18,215 nt of DNA from an uncultured Eubacteriales bacterium (lineage in GTDB: Bacteria; Bacillota_A; Clostridia; Christensenellales; Aristaeellaceae), in NCBI GenBank assembly GCA_902775835.1, contig CACYNZ010000022.1:1-18215 (forward strand). Direction: 5' to 3'. The notes under the pieces are model-generated. The model was not told where the DNA came from and made no database searches. It worked only from the letters and a program-made list of their open reading frames with translations. Both the position numbers and the translations under genes were made by a program. This document shows positions 1 through 7,184 of this stretch, in pieces. Position 1 is the stretch's first letter; each line of letters begins with the position of its first letter.

Positions 1-87
1 CAGCTTCTTCGAAATCTGCTTGTTTTTTGTTTCTTTTTCCTTCGCTTTGATTGCCTGGTATTCTTCCTCTGTGATGCGATATGCCAT
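1..87 (-). CDS. IS630-like transposase, N-terminal 29 residues (cut by window edge)
   Basis: The leftward reading from an ATG at 87 gives a 29-residue start (MAYRITEEEYQAIKAKEKET, then NKQISKKL) and runs off the window. The charged opening that leads into a helix resembles the N-terminal helix-turn-helix region of IS630/Tc1-type transposases found in Clostridia. No catalytic DDE residues are inside the window. An AGGGGGG ribosome binding site (94-100) and a TATAAT-like -10 (107-112, minus strand) precede it, so the start is well supported. The element's outer end lies just upstream, next to a broken fucosidase gene. The family call rests on a short piece; another HTH-containing transposase remains possible. 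Confidence 0.55.
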   Translation of the reverse strand, partial: MAYRITEEEYQAIKAKEKETKNKQISKKL

Positions 88-156
88 AATCATCCCCCCT
101 GGAATGATTATATCACAAAAATGTTAGTTTGGCTAATCTAATTTGAGATTAGTATA
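88..156. mobile_element. Outer end of the IS630-like element, with terminal dyad and TA junction
   Basis: About 65 bp separate the transposase start from the point where fucosidase coding sequence resumes (about 157). The segment is AT-rich. It ends in the dyad CTAATCT (133-139) / AGATTAG (146-152), followed by TATA (153-156). IS630/Tc1 elements insert at TA dinucleotides, which fits the TA at 153-154 or 155-156. The second end of the element and its matching TA lie outside the window, so the exact boundary is an inference. Confidence 0.45.
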
Positions 157-779
157 AGCCGGTCCGGATCCGGGAAGACGGCCGCATTGCCGAGTGGTTT
201 TCCCCGGAGAAAACGGAGGTGCAGCCGGGGCACCGCCATATTTCACACCTGTTTGCCCTGTATCCCGGCAGTCAGATCACGGTCCGCACCCCGGAGGCAA
301 TGCGCGCGGCCCGGAAAACCCTGGAATACCGCCTGGCCAACGGCGGCGGACATACCGGCTGGAGCCGCGCCTGGATTATCCACTTCTGGGCCAGGCTTCT
401 GGACGGACAGCAGGCCGGGGAACATGTAAAGCTTCTGCTTGAAAAGTCCACGCTGCCGAATCTGTTTGACAATCATCCGCCCTTCCAGATCGACGGCAAT
501 TTCGGATTCACTTCAGGGATCGCCGAAATGCTTCTGCAGAGTCATGAGGGCATGCTCCGCCTGCTGCCCGCGCTTCCCCCGGAGTGGACATCCGGCCGGG
601 TCCGGGGACTCAGGGCCCGCGGCGCTTATACGGTGGACATGGAGTGGGCATCCGGCGCACTCGTCCGGGCCGTCATCCACCCGGATGCTGACGGTGTACT
701 GTGTCTTTCCGACGGACGGCAATTTCCCCATGTCCGCGGTCAGGCCTTCACCATCTCAGCGCCGGCTGATCTCAGCTAG
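157..779 (+). pseudogene. GH95 alpha-L-fucosidase, C-terminal fragment truncated by IS insertion
   Basis: The open frame from about 157 to TAG at 777-779 encodes roughly 206 residues that match the C-terminal part of GH95 alpha-1,2-L-fucosidases. Family GH95 enzymes are usually 750-800 residues. Visible hallmarks are [73 protein letters not shown] and LLPALPPEW. Coding sense extends upstream of the first possible start (GTG 219) to about codon 157, then hits a stop (150-152) inside the IS end. The gene is therefore cut, not simply short. GH95 enzymes remove alpha-1,2-fucose from host or plant glycans. The fragment lacks most of the (alpha/alpha)6 catalytic barrel and should be inactive. Confidence 0.8.
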
Positions 780-842
780 AACGCATCCGGGAGCAGAGAA
801 GGCGCATTTCCATTCCCTGCCGCCTGCAGCTTCCGGACGCAG

Positions 843-867
843 AAAAAAAGCCGGAGGCAGCCTCCGA
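843..867 (-). terminator. Intrinsic terminator for the small membrane protein gene (leftward)
   Basis: A stem CGGAGG (852-857) / CCTCCG (861-866) with a 3-base loop is followed, reading leftward, by a run of seven T (complement of 843-849). It lies downstream of the leftward gene at 959-1144. Confidence 0.65.
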
Positions 868-929
868 CTGTCCGAGCCCCTGTACCCTTTCCAATGCGCA
901 GAAAACAGCTGACACGCAGCCGTCCCGCT

Positions 930-962
930 CCGCTGCCCCATGCCATGGGGCGGCGGTTTTAT
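930..962 (+). terminator. Hairpin with short T tract, possible rightward terminator after the GH95 remnant
   Basis: A 12-bp stem 930-941 / 945-956 with one G-U pair and the loop GCC is followed by TTTTAT. It overlaps the last codons of the oppositely oriented gene. The T tract is short, so termination efficiency is uncertain. Confidence 0.4.
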
Positions 963-1144
963 GGCTTTCCACCCCAGCCCCATCTCCGGGCCGCTGTCAG
1001 AATCAGTGCATTCACAATCAGCAGAAGGAGAATCAGCACGCCCGCGTCATCATCGATCTGCACCACCGCGTCCACCAGATACACCACAAGCGCGGACACG
1101 GCCAGCATGATGACTGCTGTGTATATGCATGCACGTTTGTTCAC
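959..1144 (-). CDS. Small two-helix membrane protein, unknown function
   Basis: A 61-residue protein starts at GTG 1144, with a strong AAGGAGGAAG ribosome binding site (about 1152-1161, minus strand) at good spacing. Two hydrophobic segments are visible, at about residues 5-27 and 35-54. They are separated by an acidic turn (QIDDDAG), and the C-terminus is basic and Trp-rich (RRWGWGGKP). This is consistent with an inner-membrane hairpin. It is monocistronic, divergent from the aldo/keto reductase, and followed by its own terminator. I do not recognise the family. The ribosome binding site, the clean hydrophobicity pattern and the dedicated terminator argue that it is a real gene. Confidence 0.6.
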   Translation of the reverse strand: MNKRACIYTAVIMLAVSALVVYLVDAVVQIDDDAGVLILLLLIVNALILTAARRWGWGGKP

Positions 1145-1304
1145 GTTTTTCTTCCTCCTTTCCAGGTTCCCGCGCCATGCCCGGCCGCGAAAAGCGGATC
1201 ATGCTGGTTTTTTCAGCGGAATCCATGATATAGTATACACATACCTCCGGAAACCGGAAGCGCGTTTCCGAAACGCAACGGAAAATGACAGGGGGAGATC
1301 CGAA

Positions 1305-2318
1305 ATGAAATACAGACTGCTTGGCACCATCGAAGTTTCACCCATCGGCACGGGATGCATGGGCTTCAGCCATGGCTACGGCCCTGTTCCGGAGGAAAGC
1401 GAAGCCATAGAGGCCATCCGGAGCGCATTTGCATTCGGCTGCACATTCTTTGACACGGCCGAGACCTATGGCCGGGAGCAGTTTTTCCCGGGCCATAACG
1501 AACAGCTCCTCGGAAAGGCTGTCCTTCCCTTCCGCCAGCATGTGGTGCTGGCCACAAAAATCCATATCTCCACGGACGAATACCGTTCGGACGGCGATCT
1601 TCGCGCCATCATACGCCGGCATCTGGAAAAATCCCTCAAAAACCTTCAGACGGACTATGTGGACCTCTATTACCTGCACCGGGTCAATGAGGAAATCCCC
1701 GTGGAAGATATCGCCGAAGTCATGGGCGGGCTCATCCGCGAAGGGTGCATCCGGGGCTGGGGCATGTCCCAGGTCGACGTCCGGACCCTGAAAAGCGCCC
1801 ACGCCGTGACCCCGGTAAGCGCTGTTCAGAACCTGTACAACATGCTGGAGCGCGACTGCGAAGCGGAACTCTTCCCCTACTGTCTCAGCGAGGGTATCGG
1901 TGTTGTGCCCTTCTCCCCCATTGCCAGCGGCTTTCTGTCCGGAAACGTGACGGCACAGACACGCTTTGAGGGCGATGACGTACGCAGGTTTGTTCCTCAG
2001 CTTTCCAGGGAAAACATCCAGGCCAACCAGCCGGTACTGGAGCTCCTTGGCCGGTATGCCGGGGAAAAGCATGCCACCAGGGCTCAGATTTCTCTGGCCT
2101 GGATGCTGAAAAAATACGCCAATGCCGTGCCGATTCCCGGTTCCAAGAACCGTGGACGGATCCTTGAAAACCTCGGCGCATGGGATGTATATCTCACTGA
2201 CAGCGAGTTTGCCGCCCTGGAAGAGAGCCTGAACCGCATTCCCGTCCACGGCCACCGGGGAATGGTGGAGACAGAACAGCACTCCTTCAGCCGGAACTGG
2301 CGGAAGGAAGCGCAGTAA
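1305..2318 (+). CDS. Aldo/keto reductase
   Basis: A 337-residue NAD(P)H-dependent oxidoreductase of the AKR TIM-barrel superfamily, of the type that reduces sugar or carbonyl compounds in the cytoplasm. The AKR catalytic tetrad is present: Asp50 and Tyr55 (FFDTAETYG), Lys85 (LATKIH) and His125 (YYLHRV). The C-terminal cofactor-binding region IPGSKNRGRILENLGAWDV is also clear. I chose ATG 1305 because GGGGGAG (1291-1297) precedes it and similarity begins there; the open frame extends upstream to 894 but without coding character. The gene stands alone between a divergent small gene and a strong terminator. The substrate cannot be told from sequence. Confidence 0.88.
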   Translation: MKYRLLGTIEVSPIGTGCMGFSHGYGPVPEESEAIEAIRSAFAFGCTFFDTAETYGREQFFPGHNEQLLGKAVLPFRQHVVLATKIHISTDEYRSDGDLRAIIRRHLEKSLKNLQTDYVDLYYLHRVNEEIPVEDIAEVMGGLIREGCIRGWGMSQVDVRTLKSAHAVTPVSAVQNLYNMLERDCEAELFPYCLSEGIGVVPFSPIASGFLSGNVTAQTRFEGDDVRRFVPQLSRENIQANQPVLELLGRYAGEKHATRAQISLAWMLKKYANAVPIPGSKNRGRILENLGAWDVYLTDSEFAALEESLNRIPVHGHRGMVETEQHSFSRNWRKEAQ

Positions 2319-2352
2319 TACGCCGGATCAGTCGCGGACTGTAATGAAAGCC

Positions 2353-2392
2353 AAAAAGGAAAGCCGGACATCGTGATCCGGCTTTCCTTTTT
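2353..2392. terminator. Bidirectional intrinsic terminator between convergent genes
   Basis: An 11-bp perfect stem, GGAAAGCCGGA (2358-2368) / TCCGGCTTTCC (2377-2387), is flanked by AAAAA on the left and TTTTT on the right. It can therefore end the aldo/keto reductase transcript rightward and the rubredoxin operon leftward. Confidence 0.85.
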
Positions 2393-2414
2393 CATTCCAT
2401 GACAATTACAGGCC

Positions 2415-2585
2415 TTATGCCCGGTTGAACTTTTCCTTCGGCTGTCTGCAGCGCGGGCATTTCCAGTCGTCCGGCAGGTCCTCAAAGGCCACGCCGTCGT
2501 GCTCATCCGGATCATACACATAGCCGCAGACAGAGCAGACATAGCGTCCGCTTGCTTCCTGAGCAGAGAAATCATGGAAATTCTC
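2415..2585 (-). pseudogene. Rubredoxin reading frame without a start codon (possible frameshift or readthrough)
   Basis: The leftward frame from 2585 to TAA at 2415 encodes 56 residues ending in a rubredoxin. It has [29 protein letters not shown] and both CxxC iron ligand pairs (Cys17/20 and Cys43/46 of this frame). No ATG, GTG or TTG lies between the rubredoxin domain and the upstream TGA (2586-2588), which is the stop of the preceding membrane protein in the same frame. An ATGA overlap at 2586-2589 would be the expected coupled start, but it reads MREFP and stops. Losing one C of the CC at 2577-2578 would give [18 protein letters not shown] and a normal rubredoxin. So either this copy carries a one-base frameshift (real or assembly), or it is expressed by readthrough of the TGA. 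Rubredoxins are small cytoplasmic FeS4 electron carriers used in peroxide or oxygen detoxification in anaerobes. Confidence 0.7.
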
Positions 2586-2978
2586 TCATGTCTGGCGCCG
2601 GTTCAGTTCCTTTTCCACCCGGTTCAGCGTGGAAAAGAACCGCTGCGTGGCCACGGCCGGACCCATGAGCGGAAGCCCCAGGATATTCCAGCCCACCATA
2701 TGCCGCCAGGACGTACAGGGGCCCTCCACGCCCAGCTCCACAGCCTTTGCCTTCAGTTCCTCCGAAATCCGCGCCATCCATATCAGCGGATACAGGAACA
2801 GGGTGGGAATGCCCAGCAGATAGGCCTTCCAGTAGCGCATAATGGCATGCCCCAGAATCTCTTCCAGCTCATCCTGCAGCCCACTGCAGGGCATGTAGAA
2901 GAGCAGAAAAATGCCGAATGTGAAAAAGTCCACAAACCCGATCCAGAATCCCCGACGGTCCGTATGCCGGAATCTCAT
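2586..2978 (-). CDS. Small membrane protein, DUF4234-like
   Basis: A 130-residue protein with three hydrophobic stretches, at about residues 12-28 (FWIGFVDFFTFGIFLLFYM), 50-68 and 94-110. An amphipathic helix (LQDELEEILGHAI) sits between the first two. The opening GFVDFFTFGIFLLFY resembles DUF4234 membrane proteins; that assignment is tentative. The start ATG overlaps the stop of the upstream phosphatase gene by four bases (ATGA, 2975-2978), so translation is probably coupled. The following rubredoxin frame begins at a second ATGA. No function is known. Confidence 0.65.
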   Translation of the reverse strand: MRFRHTDRRGFWIGFVDFFTFGIFLLFYMPCSGLQDELEEILGHAIMRYWKAYLLGIPTLFLYPLIWMARISEELKAKAVELGVEGPCTSWRHMVGWNILGLPLMGPAVATQRFFSTLNRVEKELNRRQT

Positions 2979-3826
2979 GTGCACGCGCCTTCCTCCACCA
3001 GCATCCCGGTCAGCCGCGGCACGCCGAAGCGGTCCGTAAACAGATCGCACTTGCAGAGGAATGCGTAGAAAATGTGCCGGCCCGTCCCATTCAGGGTTTC
3101 ATAGTTGCCCTGGCCCTTGGACAGGATCACATCCGCGCGGTCCATGGCCGCCTTTGCCTCCTCCGACAGCATGCCGTACACCGTCCCCGCAACGCTGCTT
3201 CCGCTGGAAAGCACATGCGCGGCCTTGTCCATGCCGCAGTACAGCGCATCCTCTTCCGTCGCATCATTGAGCACCTCGCCGCCCCGGACAAGCACCGTCA
3301 CGTCCAGATGCGGGAAACACTTTTTCAGCTGTTCGATGAACAGCCTGTCCAGCACAATCTCGCCGCAGTTGTCGGCCAGCAGCAGAAAAGACCTGCCCGA
3401 TTCGCAGGCCCGGACAAATGAGTCCAGCACCGCCTGATCCCGGGGCTGCATGCCGGCCTCATCCAGCAGCTGCAGGAGCACATCCTCCTCCACCGTGTTC
3501 ATGGCGCCGAAATCAATGTAATTGCCGGCCCGGGCATACCCGAGGGCAGTGCCCAGCGGGTCCTCCGCACGTTCAATCCTCTGCCTTATGGCCTCTTCCC
3601 TGGCAAGCACGAGATCATTGTATTTCCGCTTGATATCCGCATACGGCTTTCCGGGACCGAACCGCTTTTTATAGGCCTGCCTGAACAGATAGACCAGGTA
3701 GGGGGCGGAATCCTCCTCGCCCCGCCGGCTGATGATATTTCGGATTTCCTCCAGGTATTCCGAATCCTGCGTCAGGTTCTGCTGCCTGCTGTACAGGCAC
3801 TGCGCACAGCTTTCTACGACTCTCAT
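2975..3826 (-). CDS. DUF89 / ARMT1-like damage-control metal-dependent phosphatase
   Basis: A 283-residue protein of the DUF89 family. Characterised members are metal-dependent phosphatases that hydrolyse damaged or over-accumulated phosphometabolites, including sugar phosphates and 4'-phosphopantetheine relatives. Visible motifs are an N-terminal CxxC (Cys7-Cys10), the DNCGE metal site (152-156), GGEVLNDATEEDA with Asp188, and ILSKGQGNYETL (234-245, Lys237). The N-terminal Cys pair and the length fit the AF1104-like prokaryotic branch. Its start has an AGGAGG ribosome binding site. It heads a coupled leftward set with the DUF4234-like protein and the rubredoxin. The true substrate is unknown. 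Confidence 0.82.
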   Translation of the reverse strand: MRVVESCAQCLYSRQQNLTQDSEYLEEIRNIISRRGEEDSAPYLVYLFRQAYKKRFGPGKPYADIKRKYNDLVLAREEAIRQRIERAEDPLGTALGYARAGNYIDFGAMNTVEEDVLLQLLDEAGMQPRDQAVLDSFVRACESGRSFLLLADNCGEIVLDRLFIEQLKKCFPHLDVTVLVRGGEVLNDATEEDALYCGMDKAAHVLSSGSSVAGTVYGMLSEEAKAAMDRADVILSKGQGNYETLNGTGRHIFYAFLCKCDLFTDRFGVPRLTGMLVEEGACT

Positions 3827-3925
3827 TCCGACCTCCTGCGTCAGCTTCCCGCCTCCGCCTGCTTATGCCGCCCGTTTTCCGGCAGCAGGCTGATTCTATC
3901 ACATCCCGGGAAAAAACAGCAGTCC

Positions 3926-3955
3926 AAAAAGCGCTCCGCACGAAAGGCGGAGCGC
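3926..3955 (-). terminator. Intrinsic terminator of the TIM-barrel epimerase gene (leftward)
   Basis: A perfect 9-bp stem GCGCTCCGC (3931-3939) / GCGGAGCGC (3947-3955) with a 7-base loop is followed leftward by TTTTT (complement of 3926-3930). Confidence 0.8.
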
Positions 3956-3974
3956 CGTTTCCCGGTCCGGGAAT

Positions 3975-4811
3975 TTATGCAATGTTTGTGCGCACATACT
4001 CAGAGGATTCACAGATGGTATCCCACTGCCGGGCCGCACCGAAGTGCTCCACCGTGACATAGCCGTCATATCCCTCCGCCAGCAGATTGTGCAGAATGAC
4101 GGGCACAGGAATCACGCCCTCGCCCACGGCGCAGGGATACATGACCAGGCCGTCCGGTGAAGCGCTGGGCCTGCCGTAGCGCACTTCCATGAGGCTGCCC
4201 GCCGACCCGATCATGCGGTCCTTCAGATGCACATGATCTATCCGGTCCCGGAACAGCGCCCAGGCAGACAGTACATTCTCGCCGCTGAAGAAGAAATTGC
4301 CCGTATCCAGAGTCACATGCAGTTCCGGCACTTCCTGCAGGAACCGCTGCATGCCCCGGATGGTGGCAATCGGGCTGGCTGCATGATCATAGTCCTCCAT
4401 GGTCACAGGCACGCCTTCCGACTTCGCGGCCTTCACCAGCGTCTTCATGCCGGAAATCATTTTTTCCATTTCCGCCATCCGCACTTCTTCATCCAGACGT
4501 CCATGATCAGAGAAGAAACCGGGCACCGGCATGATCCGCTGCGCGCCAAGCTCCCTGGCCAGCCGGATCTGACGGTATTCATGCATATCCCGGGGATTCC
4601 GTCCCCAGTCATACATCGAATAGATGCTGCACACCGCAAGTCCTGCCGCATCCAGCTGTTTTTTCAGTTCCGGCGCATTCTCCACACTGTCGCCGTCCAC
4701 TTCCACACCTTCGAACCCAAGTCCCCGCAGACGCGCAAAGACTTCAGGCACAGGCCTGCCCAGCTCACTGGCAGCCTGCCTGACATGGTCCAGAAATACA
4801 GCCATCCTCAT
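3975..4811 (-). CDS. Sugar phosphate isomerase/epimerase (xylose isomerase-like TIM barrel)
   Basis: A 278-residue AP-endonuclease-2-type TIM barrel. Known members isomerise or epimerise keto-sugars and inositol intermediates with a divalent metal. The usual metal ligands can be seen: Glu139 (VTMEDYD), Asp169 (VTLDTGNFF), His195 (DHVHLKD) and Glu255 (YVTVEHFG). I chose ATG 4811 (MRMAVFLDHV), where family similarity begins; the frame is open upstream to 4868 without coding character, and the ribosome binding site near 4811 is only moderate (AAGGA, about 12 bases upstream). It is monocistronic with its own terminator. No substrate can be assigned; proximity to fucose-related genes is suggestive only. 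Confidence 0.8.
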   Translation of the reverse strand: MRMAVFLDHVRQAASELGRPVPEVFARLRGLGFEGVEVDGDSVENAPELKKQLDAAGLAVCSIYSMYDWGRNPRDMHEYRQIRLARELGAQRIMPVPGFFSDHGRLDEEVRMAEMEKMISGMKTLVKAAKSEGVPVTMEDYDHAASPIATIRGMQRFLQEVPELHVTLDTGNFFFSGENVLSAWALFRDRIDHVHLKDRMIGSAGSLMEVRYGRPSASPDGLVMYPCAVGEGVIPVPVILHNLLAEGYDGYVTVEHFGAARQWDTICESSEYVRTNIA

Positions 4812-5128
4812 CGAAATCCGCCATCCTTTCCGGAAAGACCAGTGCACAGTCTGCCGCCGGAAACGCACCTTCAGCCTTCGTCTGCCGTCACGCAGGCCCT
4901 GGCTTTCATCCCAACGGAATATGACTCCGTCGGATGCTTCCGCCGGTTTTGTCCCGGTCTTTCCTGTTTTGCTACATTCTTTTGCGTAATATATTCGAAA
5001 TCTTTTTCCGGATTCCTGCCGGTTTCTGAAGGAATCTGTTTTCCGGTGCTTTCTGCGTCCTGTATCTGTCCGGCGCGTGCCATTTCTGTTTTGTTACAGA
5101 TTTATTTCGTTTTTTCGAGCTCTCCCAC
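4812..5128. other. Intergenic region with no gene seen
   Basis: A divergent intergenic stretch between the leftward epimerase and the rightward lipoprotein. It becomes pyrimidine-rich toward the lipoprotein. No conserved reading frame, tRNA or clear hairpin terminator was found. It must hold the promoter of the epimerase gene, but no convincing -35/-10 pair could be picked for it. Confidence 0.5.
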
Positions 5129-5158
5129 TTGCATCCACCGGCATTATAAGAGTACAAT
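5129..5158 (+). promoter_or_regulatory. Sigma-A type promoter for the peptidoglycan-binding lipoprotein gene
   Basis: TTGCAT (5129-5134) and TACAAT (5153-5158) are separated by 18 bases, about 50 bases upstream of the start codon. The match to TTGACA/TATAAT is fair. Confidence 0.5.
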
Positions 5159-5207
5159 AGTCTCGTATAGTATGTTATTTCGCTGACCGAAGAAAGGCAG
5201 TGTTTAT

Positions 5208-7091
5208 ATGTCCAGATTACGCAGACTGCTTCTGTTTGGCATGGTGGCCGGACTTTGCTTGATCCTGACCGCCTGCTACATCCCTCCGGATGAAATCTCC
5301 GATACCGGAACCACGGGTTCCGGCTCCGGCGGGGCCCTGAACTTCCGGACCCTGGCACCCACCACGGCCGTGCCCACCGCGTCCCCCACACCGCCCCCCG
5401 AGAATACAGTGAACTGGGACCCCTGGGGCAGTGCCACCACTTCTCCCGGAACTTCCCCGTCCATCACCGCGCCGGTGATCGCCACCACGCCTCCGATTCA
5501 CACCATTGAGGTCGTGACGCCGAGACCCACCTCCACGCCCACGCCTGCGCCCACCAGCATCAAGAAGGGTGCCAGCGGCGCGGCAGTGCGGCAGATTCAG
5601 CAGCGCCTGAAGGCACTGGGCTATTACAGCGGAACGGTGGACGGCGATTTTGGTGCGGGTACGGAGAGCGCTGTCAAGGCGTTCCAGCGGGCCAACGGCC
5701 TGACCGCCGACGGCAAGGTAGGCGAGCAGACCCTGGCAAAGCTCAACTCTTCCAAGGCCGTGAAAGCCACCGCAAAACCCACGGCCAAGCCCACCGCAAG
5801 GCCTACAGCAAAGCCCACGGCCAAGCCTACCGCAAGGCCCACCGCCACACCCAGACCCACAGCGAAGCCGAATACGGACAAGTATATCCGCAGCGGCGCC
5901 TCAGGCTCGGATGTGCGCACCCTGCAGAATCGCCTGATCTCCCTGGGCTGGCTGGCCGGAAGCGCGGACGGCAAGTATGGCAATGCCACCATGGCAGCCG
6001 TGAAGGCCTTCCAGAAGGCCGGCAAGCTCTGGTCGGACGGCGTCGCCGGTCCCGACACCCTGACCCTGCTCTACTCCTCCTCCGCGCCGCGTTCCGACTC
6101 GGCCGTGGCCTCCACCGGTGAAAAGCTCCGGGAAGGCGCCGAAGGCCAGGCCGTGCGCGCGCTTCAGAAGCGGCTCAGAACACTCGGGTATTACAAGGGC
6201 TCCGTGGACGGCAGCTACGGCAAGGAAACCACGGCGGCTGTCATGTCCTTCCAGCTGGCTCACCAGCTCACCCCGGACGGCGTTGCGGGCACGGACACCC
6301 TGAGCCTCCTGTACGCGGATGAGGACAGCTCCTCCGCTTCCTCCTCCAGAGCCACCGCCACACCGAAGCCCTCCTCTTCCTCCTCCAGCATTTCCTCCAC
6401 CGGATATATCACCCTGGAGGAAGGTTCCTACGGCGATTCCGTGAGGAATCTGCAGACCCGGCTCAAGAAGCTGGGCTACTACAACGGCAGTGTGGACGGC
6501 AAGTACGGCAATGCCACGGTATCCGCCGTCATCGCCTTCCAGCAGAGCCACAACCTCACCGTGGACGGAAAGGCAGGTCCCGCCACCCAGCGCGCCCTGT
6601 ACTCCACGTCTTCCGGACGCACCACCTATTCCACCATCCGGCCGGGTGATACCGGCAGCGCTGTCAGGAATCTGCAGTACACGCTCTATGAGCTGGGCTA
6701 TTACGACGGCAGTGTGGACGGCATTTACGGAGACACCACTTCCGATGCCGTGCGTGCCTTCCAGATCCGCAACAAGCTCACGCCTGTGGACGGCATTGCC
6801 GGCAACAGGACCCTTCAGAAGCTCTATTCCTCCTCCGCCATTCCGGAGCAGGCGCCCAATTCCAGCTACACCACGCTGCGGGAGGGCGAAGCCAGCGAGA
6901 ACGTGCTGGAAATGAAGGATGCGCTGATTCAGCTGGGTTACCCGGCCACAAGGGATTCCAGCACCTTTGATGCCCAGACGGTGGAAGCGCTGAAGCTCTT
7001 CCAGCAGAAGAACGGGCTCACCCCGGACGGCGTTGCCGGACCGGCCACACTGAAAAAGCTGTATTCCAGCAACCCTGTAGCCAACAACTGA
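5208..7091 (+). CDS. Lipoprotein with six peptidoglycan-binding domains
   Basis: A 627-residue predicted lipoprotein. A basic N-terminus and hydrophobic helix end in the lipobox LTAC, with Cys23 as the lipidated residue. A Thr/Pro-rich spacer (about 30-117) follows, then six PF01471-type peptidoglycan-binding repeats at about 119-181, 226-289, 306-370, 402-466, 476-541 and 556-620. Each repeat has the pattern VRxLQxxLxxLGYYxGxVDGxYGxxTxxAVxxFQ...DGxAGxxTLxxLY. Between repeats 1 and 2 is a KPTA/RPTA repeat linker (about 188-220), and between 3 and 4 a poly-Ser linker. The sixth repeat is the most diverged, with TRDSSTF replacing the GxVDGxYG part. No hydrolase, amidase or transpeptidase domain is present, so the protein probably tethers membrane to wall or acts as a scaffold. 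The start has GAAAGG upstream. Confidence 0.9.
   Translation: MSRLRRLLLFGMVAGLCLILTACYIPPDEISDTGTTGSGSGGALNFRTLAPTTAVPTASPTPPPENTVNWDPWGSATTSPGTSPSITAPVIATTPPIHTIEVVTPRPTSTPTPAPTSIKKGASGAAVRQIQQRLKALGYYSGTVDGDFGAGTESAVKAFQRANGLTADGKVGEQTLAKLNSSKAVKATAKPTAKPTARPTAKPTAKPTARPTATPRPTAKPNTDKYIRSGASGSDVRTLQNRLISLGWLAGSADGKYGNATMAAVKAFQKAGKLWSDGVAGPDTLTLLYSSSAPRSDSAVASTGEKLREGAEGQAVRALQKRLRTLGYYKGSVDGSYGKETTAAVMSFQLAHQLTPDGVAGTDTLSLLYADEDSSSASSSRATATPKPSSSSSSISSTGYITLEEGSYGDSVRNLQTRLKKLGYYNGSVDGKYGNATVSAVIAFQQSHNLTVDGKAGPATQRALYSTSSGRTTYSTIRPGDTGSAVRNLQYTLYELGYYDGSVDGIYGDTTSDAVRAFQIRNKLTPVDGIAGNRTLQKLYSSSAIPEQAPNSSYTTLREGEASENVLEMKDALIQLGYPATRDSSTFDAQTVEALKLFQQKNGLTPDGVAGPATLKKLYSSNPVANN
5765..5875 (+). 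repeat. In-gene tandem repeat encoding the KPTA/RPTA linker
   Basis: Imperfect 12-base units of the form aagcccaccgca / aggcctacagca encode (K/R)PTA repeats in the first inter-domain linker of the lipoprotein. The repeat is coding and prone to length variation by slippage. Confidence 0.75.
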
Positions 7092-7103
7092 TATGATCCA
7101 TGT

Positions 7104-7131
7104 ACCGGCAGGCCAGCGCCTGCCGGTTTTT
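7104..7131 (+). terminator. Intrinsic terminator of the lipoprotein gene
   Basis: A 10-bp stem ACCGGCAGGC (7104-7113) / GCCTGCCGGT (7118-7127) with a 4-base loop is followed by TTTTT. Confidence 0.9.
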
Positions 7132-7184
7132 CTGTGCCCGAACCGCGCTTTTCCGTTTTCACCCCGAAAGCCCGGACAATGCCT

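Noticed and set aside
894..1304. In-frame N-terminal extension of the aldo/keto reductase
   Set aside because: The AKR fold and ribosome binding site begin at 1305. The extension is basic, Ser/Arg-rich and overlaps a well-supported leftward gene.
2586..2588. Selenocysteine at the in-frame TGA before rubredoxin
   Set aside because: The context (QT-TGA-EN) is not a known selenoprotein motif and no convincing SECIS hairpin follows. A one-base shift explains it more simply.
4812..5207. tRNA or structured RNA in the intergenic region before the lipoprotein
   Set aside because: No cloverleaf, GTTCGAATC-like arm or strong hairpin could be found.
5765..5875. Tandem repeat as a possible CRISPR array
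   Set aside because: The units are 12 bases without spacers and are in frame, encoding KPTA/RPTA linkers.
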